NCBI GenBank assembly: GCA_012797095.1
Contig: JAAZPS010000218.1
Coordinates: 1-6,747, forward strand
Length of the DNA stretch: 6,747 nucleotides
Direction of reading: 5' to 3'
Origin: Bacillota bacterium
Lineage (GTDB): Bacteria > Bacillota > Dethiobacteria > DTU022
Each line of letters begins with the position of its first letter. Within the stretch, counting starts at the first letter, position 1. The position numbers and the translations under genes are program-made. The notes below the pieces were generated by a model. It made no database searches, was not told where the DNA came from, and saw nothing but the letters and a program-made list of their open reading frames with translations. Shown here piece by piece: positions 1 through 5,439 of this stretch.

Positions 1-249
1 CGGGCCGAAACCGGAGACGGCGGTGATGAGATCGAACAGATCGCGATCCTCGGCGGCGCGAAAGCCGATCAGCCGGAGATCGTCATCCCGCAGCAGCAGC
101 CTGGTATGGAAAAGCACCTCGCTGCCGACCAGCTGCTCCAGTCCCCCGGTCAGCTCCGGTATCTCCAGCGCTATGCCCACGGCGCCGACCTCCACAACCG
201 CCTTGCCGGGCATGACGGCGACCAGTTTGCCGCGCAGGTATTCGATCAT
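1..249 (-). CDS. ruvA: Holliday junction branch migration protein RuvA, N-terminal part (cut by the window edge)
   Basis: RuvA binds Holliday junctions as a tetramer and loads the RuvB motor for branch migration in recombinational repair. The first 83 residues are present. They start MIEYLRGKLV and continue with VVEVGAVGIALEIP, TRLLLRDDDLRLIGF and the run LFDLITAVSGFGP. This matches the N-terminal OB-fold domain (about residues 1-62) and the beginning of the first helix-hairpin-helix motif, where the family usually has GVGP and this copy has GFGP. The ATG lies at 249-247 and shares one base with the ruvC stop (TGATG), so translation is probably coupled. The rest lies beyond the left edge, and ruvB is the expected next gene (inference from gene order in other Bacillota). 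Confidence 0.95.
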   Translation of the reverse strand, partial: MIEYLRGKLVAVMPGKAVVEVGAVGIALEIPELTGGLEQLVGSEVLFHTRLLLRDDDLRLIGFRAAEDRDLFDLITAVSGFGP

Positions 250-749
250 CAGGGCCGCCCCCTTTTGACCGCCTCGTGGTGGCGGCGGTGCTGCAGGTGG
301 CAGAGGGCCACGGCCAGGGCATCGGCTTCATCGGGCGCTGAGATCGGCTGCGGCAGCTTCAGCAGCAGCTCCACCATCCGCTGCACCTGCAGCTTGTCGG
401 CCTGCCCGTACCCGGCCACCGCCTGCTTGACCTGCAGGGGAGTATATTCGTAAAGCTCGAGCTCGCTCTTTGCCGCTGCCAGGATGATCGTTCCCCGGGC
501 CTCGCCGACCTGCAGGGCGGTGCGCACATTCTTGCAAAAAAATAGCTTCTCCACGGCCACGGAGCAGGGTCGGTAGCGGGCGATCAGCGCGGTGACTTGA
601 TCGTAGATCTCGGCCAGGCGCACCGCTCCCGGCGTCTCCCGCGAGGTGCGCACGGTTCCCGAGGTCACCCGGCAAAAGCCGTTCTTCTTCTCTTCAATGA
701 GGCCGTAACCGGTCAGGGCCAGCCCCGGATCAATTCCCAGAATAATCAT
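249..749 (-). CDS. ruvC: Crossover junction endodeoxyribonuclease RuvC
   Basis: RuvC is the dimeric, metal-dependent resolvase that nicks Holliday junctions symmetrically after RuvAB branch migration. The 166-residue product is the usual size for the family. It begins MIILGIDPGLALTGYG, with the first catalytic acid at D7. E67 lies in VAVEKLFF, followed by KNVRTALQVGEARG. The last two acids, D140 and D143, are in the PDEADALAVALCH stretch, so all four metal ligands of the RNase H-like fold are present. I chose the ATG at 749-747 because the family starts just before IILGIDPG and a GGTGAG ribosome binding site precedes it. The reading frame stays open 25 codons further upstream, but that extension resembles nothing in RuvC. 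The stop overlaps the ruvA start. Confidence 0.96.
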   Translation of the reverse strand: MIILGIDPGLALTGYGLIEEKKNGFCRVTSGTVRTSRETPGAVRLAEIYDQVTALIARYRPCSVAVEKLFFCKNVRTALQVGEARGTIILAAAKSELELYEYTPLQVKQAVAGYGQADKLQVQRMVELLLKLPQPISAPDEADALAVALCHLQHRRHHEAVKRGRP

Positions 750-781
750 AAGCTCACCATCGGCTCTTTCTTCTTGACCGC

Positions 782-808
782 TATATAGTTCTTTAACCGG
801 GGCGGCAA
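782..808 (-). promoter_or_regulatory. Candidate promoter for ruvC-ruvA
   Basis: Reading the minus strand, TTGCCG (808-803) and TATATA (787-782) are 15 bases apart. A one-base shift, TTTGCC (809-804), gives 16. They lie about 35 bases before the ruvC ATG and just after the terminator-like stem-loop at 855-831. The spacing is short, so this is a weak prediction. It is supported mainly by the need to restart transcription after the terminator. Confidence 0.3.
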
Positions 809-830
809 ATCCTTTTTGGCTCATTAATGG

Positions 831-855
831 AAAACGCCGGATTGAAGATCCGGCG
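831..855 (-). terminator. Intrinsic terminator after the BofC-like gene
   Basis: A perfect 8-bp stem (CGCCGGAT / ATCCGGCG, 855-848 with 842-835) closes a 5-base loop. On the minus strand it is followed by TTTT (834-831) and then CC. It lies about 40 bases after the BofC-like stop and about 80 bases before ruvC. The T-tract is short, so termination may be partial and leave some read-through into ruvC-ruvA. On the plus strand the stem is followed by CTTGTTTTC, a poorer match. Confidence 0.65.
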
Positions 856-896
856 CTTGTTTTCGGGCGATTGTAAATTTTTTCCGGCGGCGGCCG

Positions 897-1553
897 TTAG
901 CTGGTATACGCCTCCAGAATACTGTCCAGATCGTCGAGGGATTCGAAGATATCGCCCGCCTCCAGCTTCTCCCGCAGATCATCCCTGACGCTGTAGCGGG
1001 TCACCCGGATCACCCGGCCCTGCGGGGGTTTTCCCTGGAATACGCCGATACGCTCCTCATCACCCTCCTCGAAGATACCCAGGTAGTAGCAGCGTTCGCA
1101 ATCGGGGCAGAGATCGCCCAGGTGGGTGAAGGTAAAGTGCGGCCCTTTAAGTCCGACCCTCATATCGGCAACGTACCACCCACCGGTATCCTTCAGGTAG
1201 CTCATGATCTTTTCCAGGCCGACATCGCTTTGATGCAGCGCCCGGGCCATCTCCACCAGAGCTGCCGGGGGCAGCTCCAGATCCGGGGGGATATTCTCGG
1301 GTTCATGAACGGTGCCGTGATCGCAGTAACGGTAAAGATGCTGCACCGTGTACGGCTCCCGCGGCGTCACGCCGGGAAGGGTCTCGACCTCCTGCTCGGG
1401 CCTGGACCAGAGCTGCTCGAAGAGATTGATATCCTTGGTGTAGGCGATCAACAGCAACAGCGGCGCCAGGGCAACAACCACAACCAGAACCACAAACCCC
1501 ACCCGCAGAAACTGATGGATCCTTTTTTCCTTCTTTTTCTCCTGTTCTGACAA
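897..1553 (-). CDS. Membrane-anchored protein with BofC-like C-terminal domain
   Basis: In Bacillus, BofC acts in the forespore to restrain the SpoIVB signalling protease and so times sigma-K activation. Here the 218-residue product has a lysine-rich cytoplasmic N-terminus (KKKEKR), one membrane segment at about 18-38, and an outside domain. The last 60 residues (YYLGI..RIGVFQGKPP, then DLREKLEAGDIFESLDDLDSILE) resemble the BofC C-terminal domain. I assign this by pattern and by position beside ruvC-ruvA, as bofC lies beside ruvA in B. subtilis. The start is TTG at 1553-1551, because AGGAGG (1566-1561) sits 7 bases before it; an ATG at 1595 is in frame but has no such site. Cysteines at 149, 152 and 155 form a CxxCxxC cluster, with CDH at 77-79. 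The true function in this organism is inferred only. Confidence 0.7.
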   Translation of the reverse strand: MSEQEKKKEKRIHQFLRVGFVVLVVVVALAPLLLLIAYTKDINLFEQLWSRPEQEVETLPGVTPREPYTVQHLYRYCDHGTVHEPENIPPDLELPPAALVEMARALHQSDVGLEKIMSYLKDTGGWYVADMRVGLKGPHFTFTHLGDLCPDCERCYYLGIFEEGDEERIGVFQGKPPQGRVIRVTRYSVRDDLREKLEAGDIFESLDDLDSILEAYTS

Positions 1554-1560
1554 TAGGGCT

Positions 1561-1566
1561 CCTCCT
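1561..1566 (-). promoter_or_regulatory. Ribosome binding site that decides a TTG start
   Basis: AGGAGG on the minus strand, 7 bases before the TTG at 1553-1551. It lies inside the longer open frame starting at 1595 and therefore argues against that upstream ATG. Confidence 0.8.
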
Positions 1567-1612
1567 CTCAGAGATGGTTGCTCAAGCCCTATCATCCCCC
1601 GGTAAAGGATAA

Positions 1613-1641
1613 ATTATACATTTACCGCTCCTGTTTATTCC
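1613..1641 (-). promoter_or_regulatory. Candidate promoter for the BofC-like gene
   Basis: A perfect TATAAT -10 box lies at 1618-1613 on the minus strand. The hexamer 17 bases upstream is GGAATA (1641-1636), a poor match to TTGACA. It overlaps the last codons of yebC. The -35 somewhat resembles sporulation sigma (F/G) -35 boxes, which would fit a BofC-type gene, but the -10 is of the housekeeping type. The gene may be transcribed both from here and by read-through from yebC. Confidence 0.35.
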
Positions 1642-2381
1642 ATCAAGGAGCCGGGAATCTCGAAGTTGGCATAAACATTTTGCACATCATCATTGTCTTC
1701 GAGCGCCTCCATCAGCTCGAGGATGCGGCTGACCTCTTCGGGGTTCTCGATCTCCACGGTGTTCTGCGGCAGCATGGTCACCTCGGCGCTTTCAAACTCG
1801 ATCCCCTGCTCCTGCAGATATCCCTTGACCTCTTCAAAATGCTCGGTGGAGCTGATCACGCTGTACGTATCATCCTCCTCCCTGACATCCTCCGCCCCGG
1901 CCTCCAGGGCCATCAGCATCAGATCATCCTCGCTGACGCCAAGAGCATCCTTCTTGACGATGAAAAGACCCTTCCGCTCGAACATCCAGGCAACACAACC
2001 CGATTCGCCGAGGCTCCCGCCGTGGCGGGAAAAGAGATGCCTGATCTCGGCGACGGTGCGGTTGCGGTTGTCGGTAAGGATCTCCAGCAGCACCGCCACC
2101 CCGCCGGAGGCGTAGCCCTCGTAATTTACCTGATCGTAGCTCTCCCCTTCCAGACCCCCGGAACCTTTTTGAATAGCCCTTTGTATATTATCGTTGGGCA
2201 TATTGTTTTCCCGGGCCTTCTGAACGGCTAAACGAAGGCGAAAATTGGTCTCCATATCGTCGCCGCCCTCCTTGGCGGCAACGATGATCTCCCGGGCCAG
2301 CTTCGTGAAGATCTTCCCCTTTTGTGCGTCCACACGTGCTTTGCGGCGTTTGATATTCGCCCACTTGGAATGACCGGCCAC
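1635..2381 (-). CDS. yebC: YebC/TACO1-family translation factor (PmpR-like)
   Basis: YebC/TACO1 proteins are cytoplasmic. They were long listed as transcriptional regulators (PmpR), and more recent work links them to relief of ribosome stalling at proline-rich stretches. The 248-residue product has the normal length and family signatures. The N-terminus is AGHSKWANIKRRKARVDAQKGKIF. The run MPNDNIQRAIQKG is at 61-73, NYEGYASGGVAVLLEILTDNRNRT at 86-109, and GGSLGESGCVAWMFERKG at 121-138. It starts with GTG (2381-2379), preceded by a purine-rich AAAGGGGGAAG site. It lies 38 bases after queF and about 80 bases before the BofC-like gene, so it probably belongs to the riboswitch-led transcript. No broken motif is visible. 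Confidence 0.95.
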   Translation of the reverse strand: MAGHSKWANIKRRKARVDAQKGKIFTKLAREIIVAAKEGGDDMETNFRLRLAVQKARENNMPNDNIQRAIQKGSGGLEGESYDQVNYEGYASGGVAVLLEILTDNRNRTVAEIRHLFSRHGGSLGESGCVAWMFERKGLFIVKKDALGVSEDDLMLMALEAGAEDVREEDDTYSVISSTEHFEEVKGYLQEQGIEFESAEVTMLPQNTVEIENPEEVSRILELMEALEDNDDVQNVYANFEIPGSLME

Positions 2382-2419
2382 TCGGCTTCCCCCTTTCTTT
2401 ATCCTCTCCGGCGCTTCCG

Positions 2420-2818
2420 CTACTGGGGATAGGAGCTGCTGACCAGCGTCCTCATCCCGCCGCGGGGGTTGAAATCAGCGGCAACAGTCATGGAGAGCGG
2501 ATCGGTCAGCGCGACCAGATCGTCCAGGATCCGGTTGACCACATCTTCCTGGATGATCCCGACCTGCCGGTACGAGTTCAGGTAGTATTTGAGCGACTTC
2601 AGCTCAACACAGCTCTTCCGGGGCACATAGATGATCCGCAGCTCCCCGAAATCGGGCAACCCGGTCCAGGGGCAGACCGAGGTAAATTCGGGAAAAACGA
2701 TCTCCACCTCGGAGCGGCGTCCGGCATAGGCAAACGGAACCGTCTCCAGCACCTTTTTGTCGACCCGATCCGGCGCCAGCGGAGCGGCTCCTTTCTTTTC
2801 ATCCGCTTGATCCTTCAT
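2420..2818 (-). CDS. queF: NADPH-dependent preQ0 reductase QueF (unimodular type)
   Basis: QueF reduces the nitrile of 7-cyano-7-deazaguanine (preQ0) to the amine preQ1 with two NADPH, the step before tRNA insertion in queuosine synthesis. The 132-residue size is that of the short, single-domain T-fold type. FTSVCPWTGLPDFGEL carries the nucleophile C49 and the acid D56. The signature ELKSLKYYLNSYR is at 72-84, and FNPRGG is near 116-121. E91 is present, but the residue before it is glutamine (Q90, codon CAG) where B. subtilis QueF has the catalytic-site His96; the spacing from the cysteine (41 residues) is identical. The ATG is preceded by GGGAGGTG and overlaps the transporter gene by 20 bases, which suggests coupled translation. 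No other preQ0 synthesis gene (queC, queD, queE) is in view. Confidence 0.94.
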   Translation of the reverse strand: MKDQADEKKGAAPLAPDRVDKKVLETVPFAYAGRRSEVEIVFPEFTSVCPWTGLPDFGELRIIYVPRKSCVELKSLKYYLNSYRQVGIIQEDVVNRILDDLVALTDPLSMTVAADFNPRGGMRTLVSSSYPQ

Positions 2819-3437
2819 CGGCTATCACACCTCCCTTGCGCGCCCAGCGAACCGCCAGGTAACAGAACGGGGTATCGGCGAGCGCCAGAATAAACTTGAC
2901 CAGATACTGTCCGGCAATCATATTGATCAAAACGGCTCCCTCAACGGTGCCGGCAAAAGCGATGGTGATAAAGATGACGCTATCCAGAAGCTGGCTGACA
3001 ATAGTTGACAGGTTGTTGCGCAGCCAGAGGTGTCTTCCCGCCGTGACCCGGCGCCAGAACAGGAAAGCCTGGACATCATGCAGCTGGGAGATCAGGTAGG
3101 CGATCATGCTGGCGGCAACGATGCGGGGGACTGCTCCCAGGATCGCCTCGTAGGCCGGCTGGAGCTCCCAGAAAGGAGCCGGCGGCAGCACCTGCCCCAG
3201 ATAGAGAAAGGCGGTCATGATCAGATTCGCAAGCAGACCCAGCCAGACAATTCCGTTGGCCTCTTCTTTACCCCAGACCTCGCTGACCGTGTCGGTCACC
3301 ACAAAGGTAACCGGATAGACGAACACCGCTGCGGGAAGAACGAAACGCCCCAGGATGAACAGTTTGCCGGCAATAATATTGGCCACAAGCAGACAGGTGA
3401 CAAAGATAGCGGTTAACAGGCGTAATTTTTTCTCCAA
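2799..3437 (-). CDS. yhhQ: Queuosine precursor transporter, YhhQ family
   Basis: YhhQ-family (DUF165/Vut_1) membrane proteins import queuosine precursors such as preQ0 and preQ1. The 212 residues are strongly hydrophobic, with about six membrane segments. The family region VYPVTFVVTDTVSEVWGKEEA is at 40-60. SQLHDVQAFLFWRRVTAGRHLWLRNNLSTIVSQLLDSVIF is at 117-156, and INMIAGQYLVKFILALADTPFCYL follows to about 194. The start is TTG (3437-3435), because GAGGTGG (3448-3442) precedes it and the upstream frame is riboswitch RNA. The tail overlaps queF by 20 bases. A preQ1-I riboswitch covers its ribosome binding site, so translation should fall when preQ1 is plentiful. Pairing with QueF suggests preQ0 is an imported substrate. 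It is not the unrelated QueT (COG4708) family. Confidence 0.92.
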   Translation of the reverse strand: MEKKLRLLTAIFVTCLLVANIIAGKLFILGRFVLPAAVFVYPVTFVVTDTVSEVWGKEEANGIVWLGLLANLIMTAFLYLGQVLPPAPFWELQPAYEAILGAVPRIVAASMIAYLISQLHDVQAFLFWRRVTAGRHLWLRNNLSTIVSQLLDSVIFITIAFAGTVEGAVLINMIAGQYLVKFILALADTPFCYLAVRWARKGGVIADEGSSG

Positions 3438-3441
3438 AAGG

Positions 3442-3483
3442 CCACCTCTTGTTTTTTATGAAGCAGGGTATCTGCGACCTGCT
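3442..3483 (-). ncRNA. preQ1-I riboswitch in the yhhQ-queF leader
   Basis: On the minus strand the stem AGCAGG/CCTGCT (3483-3478 with 3467-3462) encloses the loop TCGCAGATAC (3477-3468). The tail is TTCATAAAAAACAAGAGGTGG. Loop and tail closely match the well-known Thermoanaerobacter tengcongensis preQ1-I aptamer (GGUCGCAG...ACCC, then AAAACAAGG). The cytosine just before the 3' stem strand (3468) corresponds to the base that pairs with preQ1. The A-rich stretch 3457-3452 is the triplex strand. The tail CAAG (3451-3448), expected to form the pseudoknot, runs into the Shine-Dalgarno AGAGGTGG of the transporter. Ligand binding should therefore hide the ribosome site: translational OFF control. 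The tail is slightly longer than in the reference. Confidence 0.88.
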
Positions 3484-3489
3484 GTCTAT

Positions 3490-3518
3490 ATTATAGGCTA
3501 TCAGGGGCCGGGAAGGAA
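3490..3518 (-). promoter_or_regulatory. Promoter of the riboswitch-yhhQ-queF transcript
   Basis: A perfect TATAAT lies at 3495-3490 on the minus strand. The -35 position 17 bases upstream (3518-3513, TTCCTT) is poor. The expected start, about 7 bases after the -10, is A3483, the first base of riboswitch stem P1, so the aptamer would form at the very 5' end of the RNA. That agreement is the main support. Confidence 0.6.
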
Positions 3519-3537
3519 AGTTTGCCCGCAATAGACG

Positions 3538-3825
3538 CTATTTGATATTCAAAAGTGGGTCAAGCTTGCCCGTGGTTAAAAGATAATACGAGAGGAATAT
3601 ATTCAAGGCGGTCATGGCCAGACCGAGCCCGTTCAGGAAGATCCCGCTCCTGGCCAGATCGCGGCGGGGGGAAGGAAGTCCGGTAATCCCCATGGTCAAT
3701 CCGGCAAGACCCAGGGGAAAACCCACAAAGGGGATCGCCCAGCCCGCCAGCATCGCAATCCCGCAGAGGACCGAATTCCGCGCCGTGCGGTAAAGATTCC
3801 GGGCAACATCATCTCCGTTATTCAC
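3538..3825 (-). CDS. Small hypothetical membrane protein
   Basis: I do not recognise a characterised family. The 95-residue product has a short polar N-terminus (NNGDDVARNLYRTARN) and a long glycine-rich hydrophobic stretch at about 18-50 that could form two close membrane segments (CGIAMLAGWAIPFVGFPLGLAGLTMGITGL). A basic loop, PSPRRDLARS, follows, then a membrane segment at about 61-83 and a short tail. The layout recalls small DUF4190-like proteins, but I would not assign it. I chose GTG at 3825-3823 because AGG of GAGGTGG lies 7 bases before it; an adjacent in-frame TTG (3828) would be too close. It has its own promoter (3875-3847), lies just before the riboswitch promoter, and is divergent from the selenium-type cluster. 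No terminator is visible after it. Confidence 0.75.
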   Translation of the reverse strand: MNNGDDVARNLYRTARNSVLCGIAMLAGWAIPFVGFPLGLAGLTMGITGLPSPRRDLARSGIFLNGLGLAMTALNIFLSYYLLTTGKLDPLLNIK

Positions 3826-3846
3826 CAAACCACCTCGCTGGCAACA

Positions 3847-3875
3847 ATTCTATCACAACCCCGAAAACCGGACAA
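3847..3875 (-). promoter_or_regulatory. Promoter of the small membrane protein gene
   Basis: TTGTCC (3875-3870) and TAGAAT (3852-3847) are separated by exactly 17 bases on the minus strand. A TG one base before the -10 (TGATAGAAT) makes an extended -10. The expected start near 3840 gives a leader of about 15 bases carrying the GAGGTGG site. Confidence 0.65.
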
Positions 3876-3892
3876 CGGCCGGTGAAAAAGCC

Positions 3893-3906
3893 CAAACGAT
3901 CGTTTG
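3893..3906. promoter_or_regulatory. Perfect 14-bp palindrome, possible operator
   Basis: CAAACGATCGTTTG is a perfect palindrome in the divergent intergenic region. It is about 40 bases upstream of a candidate -10 for the plus-strand cluster and about 60 bases from the start predicted for the minus-strand gene. The shape (CAAAC-N4-GTTTG) is of the kind bound by dimeric repressors such as TetR-family proteins. No regulator gene is nearby, so the binding partner is unknown. An outer imperfect inverted pair (TGAAAA 3883-3888 with TTTTCA 3919-3924) surrounds it. Confidence 0.4.
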
Positions 3907-3911
3907 AACAC

Positions 3912-3940
3912 TGGCGCCTTTTCATCAGATCAATTAGAAT
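3912..3940 (+). promoter_or_regulatory. Weak candidate promoter for the DUF3343-yedF cluster
   Basis: TAGAAT (3935-3940) is a fair -10 box about 35 bases before the first ATG. The -35 position 17 bases upstream (TGGCGC, 3912-3917) is poor, so an activator bound at the palindrome just upstream is conceivable. Nothing better was found between 3829 and 3974. Confidence 0.3.
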
Positions 3941-3974
3941 GATACCAACAGCAACTACCTGAAGGAGAATTTCC

Positions 3975-4205
3975 ATGGAAAACTACTGCTATCTGACCTT
4001 CTCGACAACCTATTTCGCCCTCCGCTCCGAGGCGCTCCTGCGGGAAACAACACTGCCCTTCAAGCTTGTTCCCGTTCCCCGCAGCATCAGCTCCAGCTGC
4101 GGCACTGCCCTGCGCTGCTCCTGCACCGATCTGGCGACGATCAGGGAGACGCTGGAGCGATCAAGAGTTATCATTGAAGGGAGCTACGGCCCCTTCGATA
4201 GATAA
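3975..4205 (+). CDS. DUF3343 putative Se/S carrier-like protein
   Basis: DUF3343 proteins are small cytoplasmic proteins repeatedly found beside YedF and a cysteine desulfurase, and are thought to carry sulfur or selenium as a persulfide-type group. The role is inferred from neighbours, not biochemically settled. The 76-residue product has the family core: an N-terminal ENYCYLTFSTTYFALRSEALL, then LVPVPRSISSSCGTALRCS at about 31-49. The cysteine in SSSCG (C42) is the likely carrier residue, with C48 and C50 just after. The ATG is preceded by AAGGAG 7-8 bases upstream. The next gene starts 34 bases after the stop, so the two are most likely co-transcribed. Confidence 0.9.
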   Translation: MENYCYLTFSTTYFALRSEALLRETTLPFKLVPVPRSISSSCGTALRCSCTDLATIRETLERSRVIIEGSYGPFDR

Positions 4206-4239
4206 GCGGCCGGCAGGCCTGGAAAGGGAAAAATGACCG

Positions 4240-5415
4240 ATGCACAGTAAACTCAACCTTTATTTCGACAATGCCGCCACCAGCTGGCCCAAGCCGGAAC
4301 CGGTTTACGGCGCCGCGGAGATCTATCTGCGGCGTATGTACGGCAACCCCGGGCGAACCGGCTCAACCCGGACCATCGCCGCGGAACGGCTGCTCTACCG
4401 GGCTCGTGACCGCCTGGCCCGCCTGTTCAATGCCGCCGATCCCTCGCAGATCGTCTTCGCTTTCAACGCCACCGACGCTCTTAACATGGCCCTGAAAGGG
4501 CTGCTCGATCGAGGAGATCACATTCTTTACACTGCCATGGAGCATAATTCGGTGCTCCGCCCCCTCGGGGGGTTGAAGAGAGCGGGGCTGATCCGCAGCA
4601 CAATGATCCCCTGCTCGGAGGAGGGTTTTCCCGATCTTGCTTTTCTGGAACGATCTTTCGAACCGCGCACCCGCCTGGTGGCGGTCAATCATGTCTCCAA
4701 TGTCTGCGGGGCCATCGCTCCGCTGAAGGAGATCGTCGAGATGGCGCACCGGCACGGCGCTTACGTGCTCGTTGACGCCGCCCAGAGCGCCGGGGTTCTG
4801 CCCATCGATCTACAGGCTCTGCCGGCCGATCTGCTCGCTTTCACCGGGCACAAGGGGCTGCTGGGCCCGCCAGGCACGGGGGGGCTCTATCTCCGTTCCG
4901 GGATGGAGCGGCAGCTGAGACCGTGGCGAGAAGGCGGCACCGGTAGTTTTTCCGAAACAGATCGGCAGCCTGAAACGCTGCCTGAGCGACTCGAAGCAGG
5001 CACCCTGAACGGCCCCGGACTGGCCGGGCTGATCGAAGGGCTTGACTTTATAGAACAGACCGGGCTGGCGCAGATCCGGAAACATGAAATTGCCCTCAAC
5101 ACCTCTCTGAGGAAGAAGCTCTCCCGGATCCCCGGGATCAGGCTGCACGGTCCGGCAGAGCCGTCCCGGAGCACCGCCGTACTCTCCCTGACCATTGAAG
5201 GGATCGACTGCGGGGAGCTCGGTCACACCCTCGAGAGCAGATACGGGATCCTTTGCCGGACCGGGTTGCACTGCGCCCCTCTGGCCCACCGGGCGTTGGG
5301 CACCTTCCCCGAGGGCACGGTCCGCCTGAGCCCCGGTTTCTTCAGCCGGGAGTTAGAGGTCGATTATCTGTCCGGCGCCCTGGAAGAGATCATTTCTTTG
5401 AAGGCGAGACGCTAA
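4240..5415 (+). CDS. Cysteine desulfurase family protein (group V aminotransferase fold, SufS-like)
   Basis: This PLP enzyme should take sulfur from cysteine (or selenium from selenocysteine) and leave a persulfide on its own cysteine for transfer to a carrier. The 391 residues open with YFDNAATSWPKP. EHNSVLRP holds H102, which stacks on PLP. VDAAQSAG (D179, Q182) contacts the cofactor, and TGHKGLLGPPGTGGLYL carries the Schiff-base lysine K205. CRTGLHCAPLAH holds the persulfide cysteine C345 near the C-terminus. It is closest in pattern to the desulfurase subfamily that accompanies YedF (TIGR01977-like, from memory), not the iron-sulfur operon NifS/IscS; no scaffold gene is nearby. The ATG at 4240 follows AAAGGGAA by about 10 bases. 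An ATG 7 bases earlier opens only a five-codon frame. Confidence 0.93.
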   Translation: MHSKLNLYFDNAATSWPKPEPVYGAAEIYLRRMYGNPGRTGSTRTIAAERLLYRARDRLARLFNAADPSQIVFAFNATDALNMALKGLLDRGDHILYTAMEHNSVLRPLGGLKRAGLIRSTMIPCSEEGFPDLAFLERSFEPRTRLVAVNHVSNVCGAIAPLKEIVEMAHRHGAYVLVDAAQSAGVLPIDLQALPADLLAFTGHKGLLGPPGTGGLYLRSGMERQLRPWREGGTGSFSETDRQPETLPERLEAGTLNGPGLAGLIEGLDFIEQTGLAQIRKHEIALNTSLRKKLSRIPGIRLHGPAEPSRSTAVLSLTIEGIDCGELGHTLESRYGILCRTGLHCAPLAHRALGTFPEGTVRLSPGFFSRELEVDYLSGALEEIISLKARR

Positions 5416-5439
5416 ATATCCCGAAAGGAGCACAACAAG

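Noticed and set aside
750..824. Longer RuvC with 25 extra N-terminal residues
   Set aside because: RuvC proteins start immediately before the IDPG motif, and a ribosome site precedes the ATG at 749. The extension looks like leader DNA.
1554..1595. ATG at 1595 as start of the BofC-like protein
   Set aside because: AGGAGG lies downstream of it, ideally spaced for the TTG at 1553, and the extra residues are not needed for the membrane anchor.
1578..2231. Long plus-strand open frame opposite yebC
   Set aside because: Antisense shadow of a fully conserved YebC; the translated product resembles nothing and lacks a ribosome site.
3268..3531. Open frame covering the yhhQ leader on the minus strand
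   Set aside because: It runs through the promoter and riboswitch and is out of frame with the transporter; the RNA element explains the sequence better.
3911..3926. Sigma-54 promoter (TGGCGC...)
   Set aside because: The expected GC of the -12 element is missing at the right distance.
4810..5289. Minus-strand open frame opposite the cysteine desulfurase
   Set aside because: Antisense shadow caused by GC-rich codons; the plus-strand protein has all catalytic motifs.
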